A program made the translations under genes and the position numbers. Below are positions 15,996 through 24,807 of a DNA stretch of 64,000 bases, piece after piece; the first letter of the stretch is position 1, and every line of letters starts with the position of its first letter. The stretch spans positions 1 through 64,000 of the forward strand of contig NZ_FNEK01000028.1 of NCBI RefSeq assembly GCF_900099935.1, read 5' to 3'. The DNA is from Aliiruegeria lutimaris (lineage in GTDB: Bacteria > Pseudomonadota > Alphaproteobacteria > Rhodobacterales > Rhodobacteraceae). A model generated the notes under the pieces. It ran no database searches and was not told the origin of the DNA. It saw only the letters and a list, made by a program, of their open reading frames with translations.

Positions 15996-17083
15996 AACGA
16001 TACCTCGATGGCCTGGCCCGTGCGGGCCGACGTTTCGGCCGCTTCGCCGACGATGACGGACCAGAGCCCGTCCTTCAACGACACTTCCGGCTCTCCCTTG
16101 CCCGAAAGCACAAGGTCGCGGAATTTTTGGTGCTGGAAATAGGTCGAGCCGTGATGGTCGCCCGCCTCCAGCACCTCGTTGGGGACATGGACCACTTCGA
16201 CATGGGTCTGCTTGGTCTCTCGCACCGACATCACCACCTGCGCATCGCGCTCCTTGCCATCGGGCGAGAAACGCGAGGGCCCGGGTACCTTGGCCTCGAT
16301 GCGGGCGGTATCCCCGGTCACGCAGATCTTCTCCTGCCACCAGGCGCCCTCGGAGAACATGCACAGATCGAGCATGCCGCGCGTGCCGTTGGCGAAATCG
16401 ATGGTGACATAGGCATTGTCGATAATGTCCGGCTTCCGCCCACCATATTCCTCGTCCACATGGTTCACATCCATCGCGCCCGAGGCATAGACCCGCACCG
16501 GGTCGCTCTGAAGGGTGAATCGCATCAAGTCCCAGAAATGGCAGCATTTTTCGGTGAGCGTGCCGCCCGTCCGCTCATTGAAACGGTTCCAGTCCCCGAC
16601 CTTGGGCAGGAAGGGAAAGCGGTGCTCGCGGATGGACATCATCCGCGGCGTGCCAATACGCCCATGCGCCATCTCGTCGAGCAGGCGCTGCATGGGGGGC
16701 ATGTAGCGATACTCCATCGCCACCCAGATCGGCGCGGCACGCCCCTCGGCCCTGGCCACCAGGTCGCGGCAATCGTCCGAGGTGGTGCAGAGCGGCTTCT
16801 CGCACAGGATCGGTTTGCCGCTATCCATGATGTCCAGCATGATCTGGTAATGCGTGTCATTGGGCGAGATCACCATGTAGACATCGCAGATATCGGCCGA
16901 GAGAAGATCCTTGTGATTGGTGAAGCCGCGCGCCGTGCCGCCCGCGGTCTCGACCGAAAGCTGGCGCATGCCGTCATCCGGATCGGCGATGCCCGTCACC
17001 TCGCAACCTCCCAGCAGGTGGATGTTGCGAATATGTTCCTGGCCCATCATGCCCGACCCGATAAGCCCGTATCGTAGTGTCAT
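15992..17083 (-). CDS. Gfo/Idh/MocA-family protein, candidate NAD-dependent sulfoquinovosidase
   Basis: 363 aa. The N-terminal Rossmann domain has LIGSGMMGQEH and the family EKP motif (ILCEKPL). The C-terminal alpha/beta domain carries EHRFPFLPKVGDWNRF and GGTLTEKCCHFWDL. Enzymes of this superfamily include oxidoreductases and NAD-dependent glycosidases (GH109; the SqgA/GH188 sulfoquinovosidases). The operon contains no GH31 (YihQ-type) sulfoquinovosidase, so this protein is the natural candidate to release sulfoquinovose from its glycerol glycoside. A simple sugar dehydrogenase remains possible. Confidence 0.65.
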   Translation of the reverse strand: MTLRYGLIGSGMMGQEHIRNIHLLGGCEVTGIADPDDGMRQLSVETAGGTARGFTNHKDLLSADICDVYMVISPNDTHYQIMLDIMDSGKPILCEKPLCTTSDDCRDLVARAEGRAAPIWVAMEYRYMPPMQRLLDEMAHGRIGTPRMMSIREHRFPFLPKVGDWNRFNERTGGTLTEKCCHFWDLMRFTLQSDPVRVYASGAMDVNHVDEEYGGRKPDIIDNAYVTIDFANGTRGMLDLCMFSEGAWWQEKICVTGDTARIEAKVPGPSRFSPDGKERDAQVVMSVRETKQTHVEVVHVPNEVLEAGDHHGSTYFQHQKFRDLVLSGKGEPEVSLKDGLWSVIVGEAAETSARTGQAIEVSL

Positions 17084-17086
17084 TCC

Positions 17087-18469
17087 TCAGATCTCCAGAA
17101 CTGGCAGGCCAAGCTCGGCGGCCACGGCGCGGAGTGTCGCGCGGTGGTCGCCATAGGCCAGCGCCATGTGATGTTCGAGCCCGCTGGCGATGATGTCGTC
17201 CAGCACGTCTCGCGCGTTGCGGTCGAAGCGGACCACGCCCGAGGTGCCGGTAAAAGCCATCGGCCGGCGCAGCATCTCGCCAAAACCCAACACCATCTTC
17301 GTCTCCCCGAAGGCCTGGCTGATCCGGACGAAGGTGACCGGCCCGGGCTTGAGGGGGAACTGGTAGAGCAGCGGTTGCTTGCGGTTGGTGTGGATCGTGG
17401 CGGTCGCCTCGGCCTGATCGTCGCGCATCGAGATCGGCGCCTGACCGCAATGCCAGACAACGCCGGTGTTGTCTGCGGCATCCATGTCCACGAGGTCCGT
17501 GAGGAAAACGGGGGCCTGCGCGGCTTCCAGCAGAATAAGTTGCGTCAGCGCACCGTAAACATCGGCCTCGCAGGCGCAGGGCACCTTGCCCTCGCCCAGC
17601 ATCGCCACCGGTCCACAGACCGCGCCGCCATATTGGGTGAAGGTTTCGGGCCAGCAGCGGATGGCGAAGGCGTTGTAGCCGCCATTGGCCCGGAGGCTGT
17701 CCAGCCCAGCCTTGAGCCTGAGCGAGCGGTCCAGCTCGGCCTGGTCAACCTCGGCCAACCCCGTCACATCGGCTTCAGCCGCCACGCGGACCTTGGCCGC
17801 GACGGTTTCCGGCACGGCTTTCGCGGCGTCGAAAAGGTCGTCCAGCGCCAGCGCATCGACCCCGACCCCGGTCAGAGTTTCGAGCGCCTCCGCCGAATAG
17901 GCACAGGTATCGAAGCCCACGGGATGCTCGCCGATCCGCCCGATCTTCTGACCCTTGAGGGCCTCTGCGACCCGCCGGCCCTCGGCGCTGCGCTCGGAGA
18001 CGGGCTTGGCGTCCAGCCGCCCGGCCAACCGATTTCCCGACAGGAGAGCGGCGAGGTCTTCGGCGATCTCGCCCTCCGGATCGGCATAGAGCCAGGAAAA
18101 CGCCCGCCCCGAAAGGCCGAGCGCGTGGGAGGCGAGGTTCAGCCCGCAAAAGGCGTTGAGCCGCAGCCGCCCGCCAAGGCGTGGCTCGGGCACGGCCCAA
18201 ATCGCCATGGGTTGCTCGAACCCGCTGCCAGCTGCCACCGCCATCGAGGCATCGGTGAAGGTGACCTGCAGCAGCAATAGCTGGTCGATTTCCGCGGCCT
18301 CCAGGTCCGACATGGCGGTGCGGGTGGACGCTTCGTCGAAAAGCAACTCACGCGGGCCGATGATCTCGTGGCCGGTGGCGTCCAGCGCGGCCAGCATCGC
18401 GGCGAGTTTCTCCTCGGCGAAGGGCACGTCGAAAGTGGGGCGCCCGAGGGGAAGGATCCCGATTTTCAT
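17087..18469 (-). CDS. L-fucose/L-arabinose isomerase superfamily protein, candidate sulfoquinovose isomerase
   Basis: 460 aa from ATG18469 with GAGG 10 bases upstream. It begins MKIGILPLGRPTFDV, with the two-domain layout of the fucose/arabinose isomerase superfamily: an N-terminal Rossmann-like part with LLLLQVTFTDASM, a middle part with NGGYNAFAIRCWPE, and a C-terminal part with VFLTDLVDMDAADNTGVVWHCGQAP and VRISQAFGETKMVLGFGEML. Placed between aldolase and glycosidase candidates, it should convert sulfoquinovose to sulfofructose in place of the unrelated YihS isomerase. Identity of the metal ligands is not assigned here. Confidence 0.65.
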   Translation of the reverse strand: MKIGILPLGRPTFDVPFAEEKLAAMLAALDATGHEIIGPRELLFDEASTRTAMSDLEAAEIDQLLLLQVTFTDASMAVAAGSGFEQPMAIWAVPEPRLGGRLRLNAFCGLNLASHALGLSGRAFSWLYADPEGEIAEDLAALLSGNRLAGRLDAKPVSERSAEGRRVAEALKGQKIGRIGEHPVGFDTCAYSAEALETLTGVGVDALALDDLFDAAKAVPETVAAKVRVAAEADVTGLAEVDQAELDRSLRLKAGLDSLRANGGYNAFAIRCWPETFTQYGGAVCGPVAMLGEGKVPCACEADVYGALTQLILLEAAQAPVFLTDLVDMDAADNTGVVWHCGQAPISMRDDQAEATATIHTNRKQPLLYQFPLKPGPVTFVRISQAFGETKMVLGFGEMLRRPMAFTGTSGVVRFDRNARDVLDDIIASGLEHHMALAYGDHRATLRAVAAELGLPVLEI

Positions 18470-18479
18470 GGTCCCGACC

Positions 18480-19508
18480 TCAGAACGCGTCATAGCCGTG
18501 ACGGAAGCTGGCATCGGCGGGTTTGAACCGCGCGCCGCCTTCGCCATAGCATGCGTGCTGCGCCCAGTTGGTCGCCTTCGCATCCGCCAGCGCCGAGATA
18601 TCGGCCATGTAGTCGCAGGCTTCGCCGCGCAACCCGGCTTCGATCGCGGCCCAGTCCGGATAGGACTGGAAAGCGTCGAGCCAGATCGCGCGACCGGCAA
18701 GGAAACCCGACGCTCCGGCGGCGAAGGCATGTTCCAGCACCTTGCGGAATTCCGGCTTGCCGGCGCCGGCCGAGAGCATCACCCAGGGGCGGCCCGCCAG
18801 CCGGCCCATCTCGTCGAAGATCGCCTGAACATCCGCGGAGCCGTCCGCATCCTCGGCATTCACCGGGCTTTCCAGCTTGAAGACATCGACGCCGTAATCG
18901 GGCTTGGCGAACTCCTCGACCGTGGCCAGCACGTCGTCGGATTTCTTGCCCTTCATCTCCACGTATTCCTTGGTCTGATGCGCATCCTTGGCGAGCGGAT
19001 AGACCAGCATTTCCAGCAGGAAGGGGATGTCGTAGCGGGCACATTCTTCGCCGATCCGCTTCACGTAATCGTTCTGGGCCTGCACCACGTCGGCGTCCGC
19101 ATCGGGGCGATACCAGGCCAGCACCTTCACCGCGTCGCCGCCCATGCGCTTGATCTTGGCGACCGACCAGTCGTCGATATCGCTCGACAGCCGCCCGCCC
19201 GGTGTCTCGGCGAAGACCGAATCCTCCAGCGTCACGATCAGGCCCTTCGCCGGATCGAGCGTATCCATGCCATAGGGAATGGCGTAATGCGGATCGACCA
19301 GCATCGCGGTGGATTGCGCCTGCAGCGTCTCGATCAACAGGCCCTTGAAGCGGGCGACTTCCTCCCAGGGCGCCTCGTCCAGACCCAGATGGGCCTTGAT
19401 CGGGTTTTTGATCGGCGGGCGCTGGTCGGTTGCCGTCATCTTGAAGATACCGTTCTCACCGGCCATGCGACGCAGGCCCCACAGCTTGCCGGGTGTGAGT
19501 TCCATCAT
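18480..19508 (-). CDS. LacD/YihT-type class I aldolase, candidate sulfofructose-1-phosphate aldolase
   Basis: 342 aa; ATG19508 overlaps the kinase stop (ATGA), which sets the start. Tagatose-bisphosphate aldolase superfamily: DQR near residue 28, VKVLAWYRPD, the Schiff-base Lys in DVFKLESP (compare DLYKVEMP of YihT), and the phosphate-binding GASGFLAGRAIW. YihT cleaves sulfofructose-1-phosphate to DHAP and sulfolactaldehyde. Overall it is nearer LacD than YihT in length, so the substrate is taken from the sulfonate context. Confidence 0.7.
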   Translation of the reverse strand: MMELTPGKLWGLRRMAGENGIFKMTATDQRPPIKNPIKAHLGLDEAPWEEVARFKGLLIETLQAQSTAMLVDPHYAIPYGMDTLDPAKGLIVTLEDSVFAETPGGRLSSDIDDWSVAKIKRMGGDAVKVLAWYRPDADADVVQAQNDYVKRIGEECARYDIPFLLEMLVYPLAKDAHQTKEYVEMKGKKSDDVLATVEEFAKPDYGVDVFKLESPVNAEDADGSADVQAIFDEMGRLAGRPWVMLSAGAGKPEFRKVLEHAFAAGASGFLAGRAIWLDAFQSYPDWAAIEAGLRGEACDYMADISALADAKATNWAQHACYGEGGARFKPADASFRHGYDAF

Positions 19509-20389
19509 ACGTACTCCTTGAGGAAGGTCAGGACGGCGGCGCGGTCGGGGGTGCCCGATCGTCCGCCAAAGGTCATGCACTTCAGGGCCGCGGTGGCATT
19601 GGCGAAGCGGATCGCTTCCGCCTCCGCCTGCCCCTCGGCGAGCGCCAGCGCGAAGGCGCCATGCCAGACATCGCCGGCGGCCAGCGTGTCGACCACATCG
19701 ACACGGAAAGCCGGGATATGGTCGATACCGCTCGCGCCGGTGTACCAGACGCCGTTCGCGCCATCGGTCACGCAGACCCAGCCTGGAACGCGCGCGGCGA
19801 GCCTTTCGAGCGCGGCGGCGAGGTCGTCCCCCGGCTCCAGCGACGCCAGCCCCTGCGCCGAGAGCGCGAGATGCGAGGCATTCTCCAACAGGCGCGGATC
19901 GATCGGCGCTTCGCCGTCAACAACGCCCGGAACGCCCCATTCGCGCGCCATTCGCAAGGCGGCAGCGGCGCCATTCGGCCAGCGGGTGTCGACAAGCACG
20001 GCGCGCGCGGCGGGAAGGCGGGCGATCCAGTCCACCTCTTCGGTCAGGCCGTCACCGCGGAAATTCACGATCTGTCGCTCGCCCCGCGCGTCTACATAAA
20101 CCGAGGAAAAGGAAGACCGGCCACCTGTCGCGCGGTGTACATGCGCGGTTCCGACACCTGCGGCCTCGAGATCGCCCAGCACGAGATCGGCCAGCGGATC
20201 GTTGCCCAGCCGGCCGATGAAGCTGGGCTCGCCGCCCAACCGCGCGATGGCAACGGCAGCATTGGCGGCCGGGCCGCCGCCGACGATATCGGCCGCCTTG
20301 GCGCGGTATTTCGCAGCGTCGGTCGGGAAGGCGTCCATCGAGAGAACGAAATCCACCGCCGCCATGCCGAGTACGAGGATCTGTGCCAT
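19505..20389 (-). CDS. PfkB-family sugar kinase, candidate sulfofructose kinase (YihV-like)
   Basis: 294 aa from ATG20389 (TGATG coupling with the peroxidase gene). The ribokinase N-terminal motif is VGGGPAANAAVAIARLGG. The ATP and catalytic-base region reads VVDTLAAGDVWHGA, with Ala in place of the first Gly of the usual GAGD, while the catalytic Asp is kept. The pattern GKY-like/AKYRAK, GGGPA, DGEAPID and LKCMTFGGRSG...PD resembles E. coli YihV as I remember it. Phosphorylation of sulfofructose before aldolase cleavage is the expected role. Confidence 0.75.
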   Translation of the reverse strand: MAQILVLGMAAVDFVLSMDAFPTDAAKYRAKAADIVGGGPAANAAVAIARLGGEPSFIGRLGNDPLADLVLGDLEAAGVGTAHVHRATGGRSSFSSVYVDARGERQIVNFRGDGLTEEVDWIARLPAARAVLVDTRWPNGAAAALRMAREWGVPGVVDGEAPIDPRLLENASHLALSAQGLASLEPGDDLAAALERLAARVPGWVCVTDGANGVWYTGASGIDHIPAFRVDVVDTLAAGDVWHGAFALALAEGQAEAEAIRFANATAALKCMTFGGRSGTPDRAAVLTFLKEYV

Positions 20390-21693
20390 CAATCCACCTC
20401 CAACCCGCTGGGAACGCGATGAGGGCGGCCGAGCCGGCCCTTGATCGAGTCCGTGCCGGTCAACGCCTCGAGGAAAGCGACGATCTGGCCTACCTCCTCG
20501 TCGTTCAGGCCGACCGGTTCCAGATCGCCTGCCGCAGCCTGCCGGGCACGCTCCTGCTTGTCCTGCAGGGTCACGAAATCCACTCTGGCCAGCCACGGGA
20601 CCTCGGGCAGCGTTACTTCTTCCGGTGTCCAGGCGGCGAAACCGGCGGCAGGGTCCAAATGGTGCCGGACGATGCCTTCAAGCGTCGCATAGGCCCCGTT
20701 GTGGCCATAAGGCGCGGTGAGCGCGACATTGCGCAGGGACGGCGTGCGGAAGCGATAGGCGTCCTCCAGCCGGTCCGAGACGCCCATATGGCCCACGTCA
20801 CGCACGATCGGATCCCACATGCGCGTCCGGCCCGGGCCGAAATGCGGCAGGGTGATCGCGTGGAACTCCTGGTCGGTGAAGAGCGGGCCGGAATGGCAAG
20901 CGGAACAGCCAGCCTTGCCGTAGAAGAGGTCCATCCCGGCTTTCTGCTCCGCGCTCAGCGCGTTTCCCTCTCCGGCGAGATAGACGTCGAAGGGGCTGTC
21001 GAAGCTCTGGAATTCCGTCGCCTGAAACGCGGCGAGGGCGTTGCCGATATGGGTGATGTCAATATCGAGTGGGCTTTCGACATCCGCATAGGCGGCTTCG
21101 AACATCTGCGCGTATTCAGGGATGATCCGCACCCGCTTGGCCAGGATAGGCCAGACATTGTCGATCCGGTCATAGACGGCGCCGGCGACCTGGTTCTCCT
21201 TCGGGTTTCCCGCCATCTCGAATTCGGAGGTCATGGGAAACAGTGCCTGCGCGGCCAGCACCGAATCCAACCCCTCGGGCAGCCATTCCTGCGCGGGGCT
21301 GTTGAAGCCGTTGCCATAGAGATCGGAGACATGCACACGGCCATCATGGAACATCGTGTGGATGTCCTTTGCGCCAAGATTCCACAGCGCGGGGGCGTTC
21401 CGTGGGATGCGTTTCTTGATCCTGTCATCGCCGGTGCCGGCGCTGCGCTTCGGGCCGACGCCATGGCCCCCCTCGCCGATACCGAGCGGCAGGCCATCCG
21501 TCGTGCCGTGCTCGGGAGAATGGCAAGTGGCGCAGGAGATATTTCGGTTCCCGGAGAGGATCGGGTCGAAAAACAGCAATTGGCCGAGTTTCACCTGCGC
21601 ATCGGGGAAGACCGGGAAATCGGAGGCTTGCAATTGGCGCGGAAGATCGCTTGCTTGAGCGCCGAAGGCTGCCAGTGTCAGCCCGAGGAGGAT
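20389..21693 (-). CDS. Di-haem cytochrome c peroxidase / MauG-family protein
   Basis: A periplasmic c-type cytochrome of about 434 aa with two haem sites, CATCH near the N-terminus and CSACH in the middle. Other peroxidase motifs are RTPSLRNVALTAPYGHNGAYATLEG and LFFDPILSGNRNISC. A signal-like stretch, ILLGLTLAAFGAQA, precedes the mature part, but there is no ATG, GTG or TTG in front of it; ATC at 21693 is the only suitable codon close by, so the 5' end is tentative. The region before it is the divergent Sel1 gene, three bases away, with no room for a promoter. Transcription must come from inside that gene or from the TRAP genes. Its role in sulfonate use is unclear. Confidence 0.75.
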   Translation of the reverse strand: MLLGLTLAAFGAQASDLPRQLQASDFPVFPDAQVKLGQLLFFDPILSGNRNISCATCHSPEHGTTDGLPLGIGEGGHGVGPKRSAGTGDDRIKKRIPRNAPALWNLGAKDIHTMFHDGRVHVSDLYGNGFNSPAQEWLPEGLDSVLAAQALFPMTSEFEMAGNPKENQVAGAVYDRIDNVWPILAKRVRIIPEYAQMFEAAYADVESPLDIDITHIGNALAAFQATEFQSFDSPFDVYLAGEGNALSAEQKAGMDLFYGKAGCSACHSGPLFTDQEFHAITLPHFGPGRTRMWDPIVRDVGHMGVSDRLEDAYRFRTPSLRNVALTAPYGHNGAYATLEGIVRHHLDPAAGFAAWTPEEVTLPEVPWLARVDFVTLQDKQERARQAAAGDLEPVGLNDEEVGQIVAFLEALTGTDSIKGRLGRPHRVPSGLEVD

Positions 21694-21696
21694 CCC

Positions 21697-22170
21697 ATGA
21701 AACGCCTGTGCCTTGCGCTTGCCCTGTCCCTTTCCAGCCCGGCGCTGGCCGAGATCGAAACCGCCCGAGACCTGATGGACGCGCAGCGCTACCCGGAGGC
21801 GATGGAAGAGCTTTTGCCGGCGGCGCGGGCGGGAAATGCCGAGGCCGAGGAGTTGATCGGGGTGATGTATGCCAGCGGGCTGGGCGTTGAGAAGGACGAT
21901 GTGCGCGCCTTCGAGTGGTATCTGCGCGCCTCGCTCAAGGGGCATCCGGGGGCGCAATCCGGCATCGGCTGGTACTACGAAGTCGGCCGCGGCATGCCCG
22001 CCCCGGACCTCGTGCGCGCCTATATGTGGTATGCGCTCTCCGCCATCGGGGGGGACCCCGATGCCGCGATTTCTCAGGAAGAAGTCGTAAAGAAGATGAC
22101 GCCCGAACAAATCGAACATGCCCACGTACTGATTGATGACTATCGTGTGTGGCTCTACCCGTTCCGGTAG
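21697..22170 (+). CDS. Secreted Sel1-repeat protein
   Basis: 157 aa with a Sec signal peptide (MKRLCLALALSLSSPALA). Two to three Sel1 repeats follow: AEAEELIGVMYASGLGVEKD, then HPGAQSGIGWYYEVGRGM, then the YMWYALSAIGGD type. Such helical repeats mediate protein contacts in the periplasm. GAGGAGG lies 6 bases before the ATG. It is the only plus-strand gene inside the minus-strand sulfonate set. Its promoter would have to lie within the peroxidase coding region. Confidence 0.8.
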   Translation: MKRLCLALALSLSSPALAEIETARDLMDAQRYPEAMEELLPAARAGNAEAEELIGVMYASGLGVEKDDVRAFEWYLRASLKGHPGAQSGIGWYYEVGRGMPAPDLVRAYMWYALSAIGGDPDAAISQEEVVKKMTPEQIEHAHVLIDDYRVWLYPFR

Positions 22171-22182
22171 GAGGCCAGGGGG

Positions 22183-22206
22183 TCCGGAGCCCCGAAAGGC
22201 TCCGGA
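22183..22206. terminator. Bidirectional hairpin between Sel1 gene and TRAP binding-protein gene
   Basis: TCCGGAGCC (22183-22191) and GGCTCCGGA (22198-22206) form a perfect 9-bp stem with a CCGAAA loop, placed between two convergent stops. No T-run follows on either strand. Confidence 0.5.
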
Positions 22207-22214
22207 CGCAGGAT

Positions 22215-23273
22215 TCACTTGAGATCCATCTCGTTGGCGGCGGCGATTTCCGCCTCGACCTCGGCAACGGCTTCGGTCAGCGCGGCAAAGATCGCTTCGC
22301 CACCGTCGATATTGGCCTTGAACCAGTCATAGACGGGCGCGGCGGCTTCCTTGAACGCGGCCTTTTCTTCAGGCGTCGGCACGTAGAGGTCGCCGCCACC
22401 TTCGACAAAGGCCTCGTAGGCGGCGATGGATTTCCGCTTGGGCGAGGCGAACGTGGCCTGCTGAAGGGCATAGAAGCCGTCATTGACCACCATCTTCAGC
22501 TCGTCGGGCATCTCCATGAACTTGGCGTTGTTCATCCACCAGAGCGCACCCATGTAGGCATGCCCATCCAGAGTGACGTATTGCAGGCCGGCATCGGGGA
22601 ATTTCATCGACATGATGTCCGTGATGCCGTTCTTGGAGCCTTCGACCACGCCGGTCTGGAAGGAGGTGAACAACTCCGGCCACGGGATCGGGGTGGGCGA
22701 TGCGCCGAGCGCCTTGACCAGTTCCTGCGGCAGGTCGGCGACAACGGTACGGATCTTCAGCCCTTCCATGTCCGCCGGCATCTGGATGCGCTTCTTGGTA
22801 TTGGCGAAGTTGCGCCAGCCACCGGTGTTGCCGATGGTCATCAGGCGGATCATGCCGCCGGAATCCTCAAGCGCCATGTCCCGCATCTTGCGGGTGAAAT
22901 CGCCCTGAAGCACGGCCTCGGCGATCCGGTCGGATGTCATCAGGTAGGGCAGGTCGAGCACCTGGACATACGGGAAGATGCCCGAAGCGCCGCCCGAGGT
23001 GGAGATGTAGATATCCACCGAACCATCGGCCACGCCCTGAAGGCATTCCGCGCCATTGCCGCAAAGCTGGGTGCCGATAAACAGTTCGACCTCGATCGCA
23101 CCGTTGGAGGCGCTTTCGACATAGTTCTTGAAAACGACGAGACCGTCGTAATCCTCGTCATTCTCGTTCGAGTTCGCCGTCGCGCGCAGCGTGTAATCCG
23201 CCGCCGTTGCCGCGATGGTCGAGCCCGCCAGAATGGCGGCGGCCGTCAGGGTCTTGATGGTTGCTCCGAACAT
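22215..23273 (-). CDS. TRAP transporter substrate-binding protein (DctP family)
   Basis: 352 aa from ATG23273, preceded by GGGAGGAAAGAAAG. Sec signal peptide ends near ATAA|DYTLR. DctP-family features: the tail of the ligand cleft IRTVVADLPQELVKALGASPTPIPWPEL in pieces, with the Arg that pairs with an acid group (IRT) and TGVVEGSKNGITD. It binds an anionic solute in the periplasm and hands it to the membrane subunits encoded next to it. Given the operon, sulfoquinovose or its glycerol glycoside is the likely ligand, with the sulfonate taking the carboxylate's place. Confidence 0.85.
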   Translation of the reverse strand: MFGATIKTLTAAAILAGSTIAATAADYTLRATANSNENDEDYDGLVVFKNYVESASNGAIEVELFIGTQLCGNGAECLQGVADGSVDIYISTSGGASGIFPYVQVLDLPYLMTSDRIAEAVLQGDFTRKMRDMALEDSGGMIRLMTIGNTGGWRNFANTKKRIQMPADMEGLKIRTVVADLPQELVKALGASPTPIPWPELFTSFQTGVVEGSKNGITDIMSMKFPDAGLQYVTLDGHAYMGALWWMNNAKFMEMPDELKMVVNDGFYALQQATFASPKRKSIAAYEAFVEGGGDLYVPTPEEKAAFKEAAAPVYDWFKANIDGGEAIFAALTEAVAEVEAEIAAANEMDLK

Positions 23274-23307
23274 GCTTTCTTTCCTCCCTTTGAGAGCATT
23301 CAATCGA

Positions 23308-24807
23308 TTATTGCACGAAACCGGTCAGGCGCGGGATCGTCATGCAGATGGCCGGGAAATAAGTGATCAGGAAGATCACCAGCACTTCGACCGCCAGGAA
23401 TGGCAGGATGGCCTTGGAAATGGCCTCCACCTTCTCGCCCGACACGGCCGAGGCCACGAAGAGCACCAGCCCCATGGGTGGCGTCGCCAGGCCGACGGTC
23501 AGGTTCACCGACATGATGATGGCGAAATGGACCGGGTGGACGCCGAGATCGACGAAGATGGGGCCGAGGATCGGGCCGAGGATGATGATCGCGGGGCCGG
23601 CGTCCAGGAACATTCCGACGATGAAGAGCAGGATGTTGATCAGGAACAGCAGGATCAACGGGTTCTCGGACAGCCCGAGGATGAAGACGGCCATGTGCTC
23701 GGGCGCGTGGCTGAGCGACACGACCGTCTTGAACGACACGGCGGCACCAACCAGCAGAAGCACGGTTGCGGCCGAGAGCGCGGCCTTGGTGATGATCGCG
23801 GGCAAATCGCCGAGCTTCATCGAGTGTAGCACGAAAAAGGCGATGATCAGCGCATAGGCCACCGCGATGGCCGAGGCCTCGGTCGGGGTGAAAACGCCGA
23901 TCAGGATGCCGCCGAGAATGATGATCGGTGTCTGAAGGGGGGCCACGGCCTTCTTGCAGATGATCCGGAAATCATTCGACGTGTTGCGCCGCATCCGCAT
24001 CAGGAAAAGATGCGCAATCGGCAGGAAGACGATGAAGATCAGCCAGCCATTGATCGAGACCACGGTGCCCGTCATGGCCTCCAGCGCCGAGGCCACGAGA
24101 TTGAAGCCGACCATCAGGATGCCGGCGAAATTCAACCGCAACAGGACGAAAGAAACCTTGTCTTCCAGCGGACTGATCGTCTGTCCGGCGGTGACGATGC
24201 GTTCGGCCTTGGGCAGGTCGTACTTGTCGGCCATCATCCGCACCACGAGCATCAGCCCGATGCCGACCAGGATACCCGGCACGATCCCGGCCAGGAACAG
24301 CGCCGCAACGCTCTCGCCCATGACATAGGCATAGATGATCATGATGCCCGAGGGCGGGATGATCGGCCCGATGACCGAGGAGGCGGCAGTTACGGCAGCC
24401 GCGAAGGTCCGGGTATAGCCGTTCTTTTCCATTGCCGGGATTAGTGTCGATCCGAGCGCGGAGGTGTCCGCCACCGCCGAACCTGAGAGGCCGGCGAACA
24501 AGATGGACGAGAGGATGTTCACATGCGCCAACCCGCCGCGCAGATGTCCCATGAGTGCTTGCGAGAACTCGACGAGACGGGTCGTGATCCCGCCCTTGTT
24601 CATCAATTCGCCCGCGAGCACGAAGAAGGGCAGGGCCATCAGCGGGAAGCTGTCCATCCCGTTGTACAGGTTGCGATAGAGCAGCGCGATGTCACGCTCC
24701 TGACCGTTCAGCCACAGAAGCGCGCCGGGCGAGACCAGCAGCGCAAAGAAGACCGGCATGCCAATGAGCAGGAAGATCAGGAAGAGCGGAAGGAACAGGG
24801 CAAGCAT
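23308..24807 (-). CDS. TRAP transporter large membrane subunit (DctM family), extended
   Basis: 499 aa from ATG24807, coupled to the small subunit by TGATG. It is a multi-helix permease with GMDSFPLMALPFFVLAGELM, SSVIGPIIPPSGIMI and VGLATPPMG, all DctM hallmarks. The family norm is about 425-440 aa. The extra length is in the middle (about 210-300), where two added hydrophobic segments (FAGILMVGFNLVASAL and GWLIFIVFLPIAHLFLM) lie between the two conserved halves. It moves solute using the Na+ or H+ gradient. Confidence 0.85.
   Translation of the reverse strand: MLALFLPLFLIFLLIGMPVFFALLVSPGALLWLNGQERDIALLYRNLYNGMDSFPLMALPFFVLAGELMNKGGITTRLVEFSQALMGHLRGGLAHVNILSSILFAGLSGSAVADTSALGSTLIPAMEKNGYTRTFAAAVTAASSVIGPIIPPSGIMIIYAYVMGESVAALFLAGIVPGILVGIGLMLVVRMMADKYDLPKAERIVTAGQTISPLEDKVSFVLLRLNFAGILMVGFNLVASALEAMTGTVVSINGWLIFIVFLPIAHLFLMRMRRNTSNDFRIICKKAVAPLQTPIIILGGILIGVFTPTEASAIAVAYALIIAFFVLHSMKLGDLPAIITKAALSAATVLLLVGAAVSFKTVVSLSHAPEHMAVFILGLSENPLILLFLINILLFIVGMFLDAGPAIIILGPILGPIFVDLGVHPVHFAIIMSVNLTVGLATPPMGLVLFVASAVSGEKVEAISKAILPFLAVEVLVIFLITYFPAICMTIPRLTGFVQ

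Noticed and set aside
18156-20099. A 647-codon plus-strand frame
   Set aside because: It spans antisense of three genes with good start sites and family motifs; no recognisable domain of its own.
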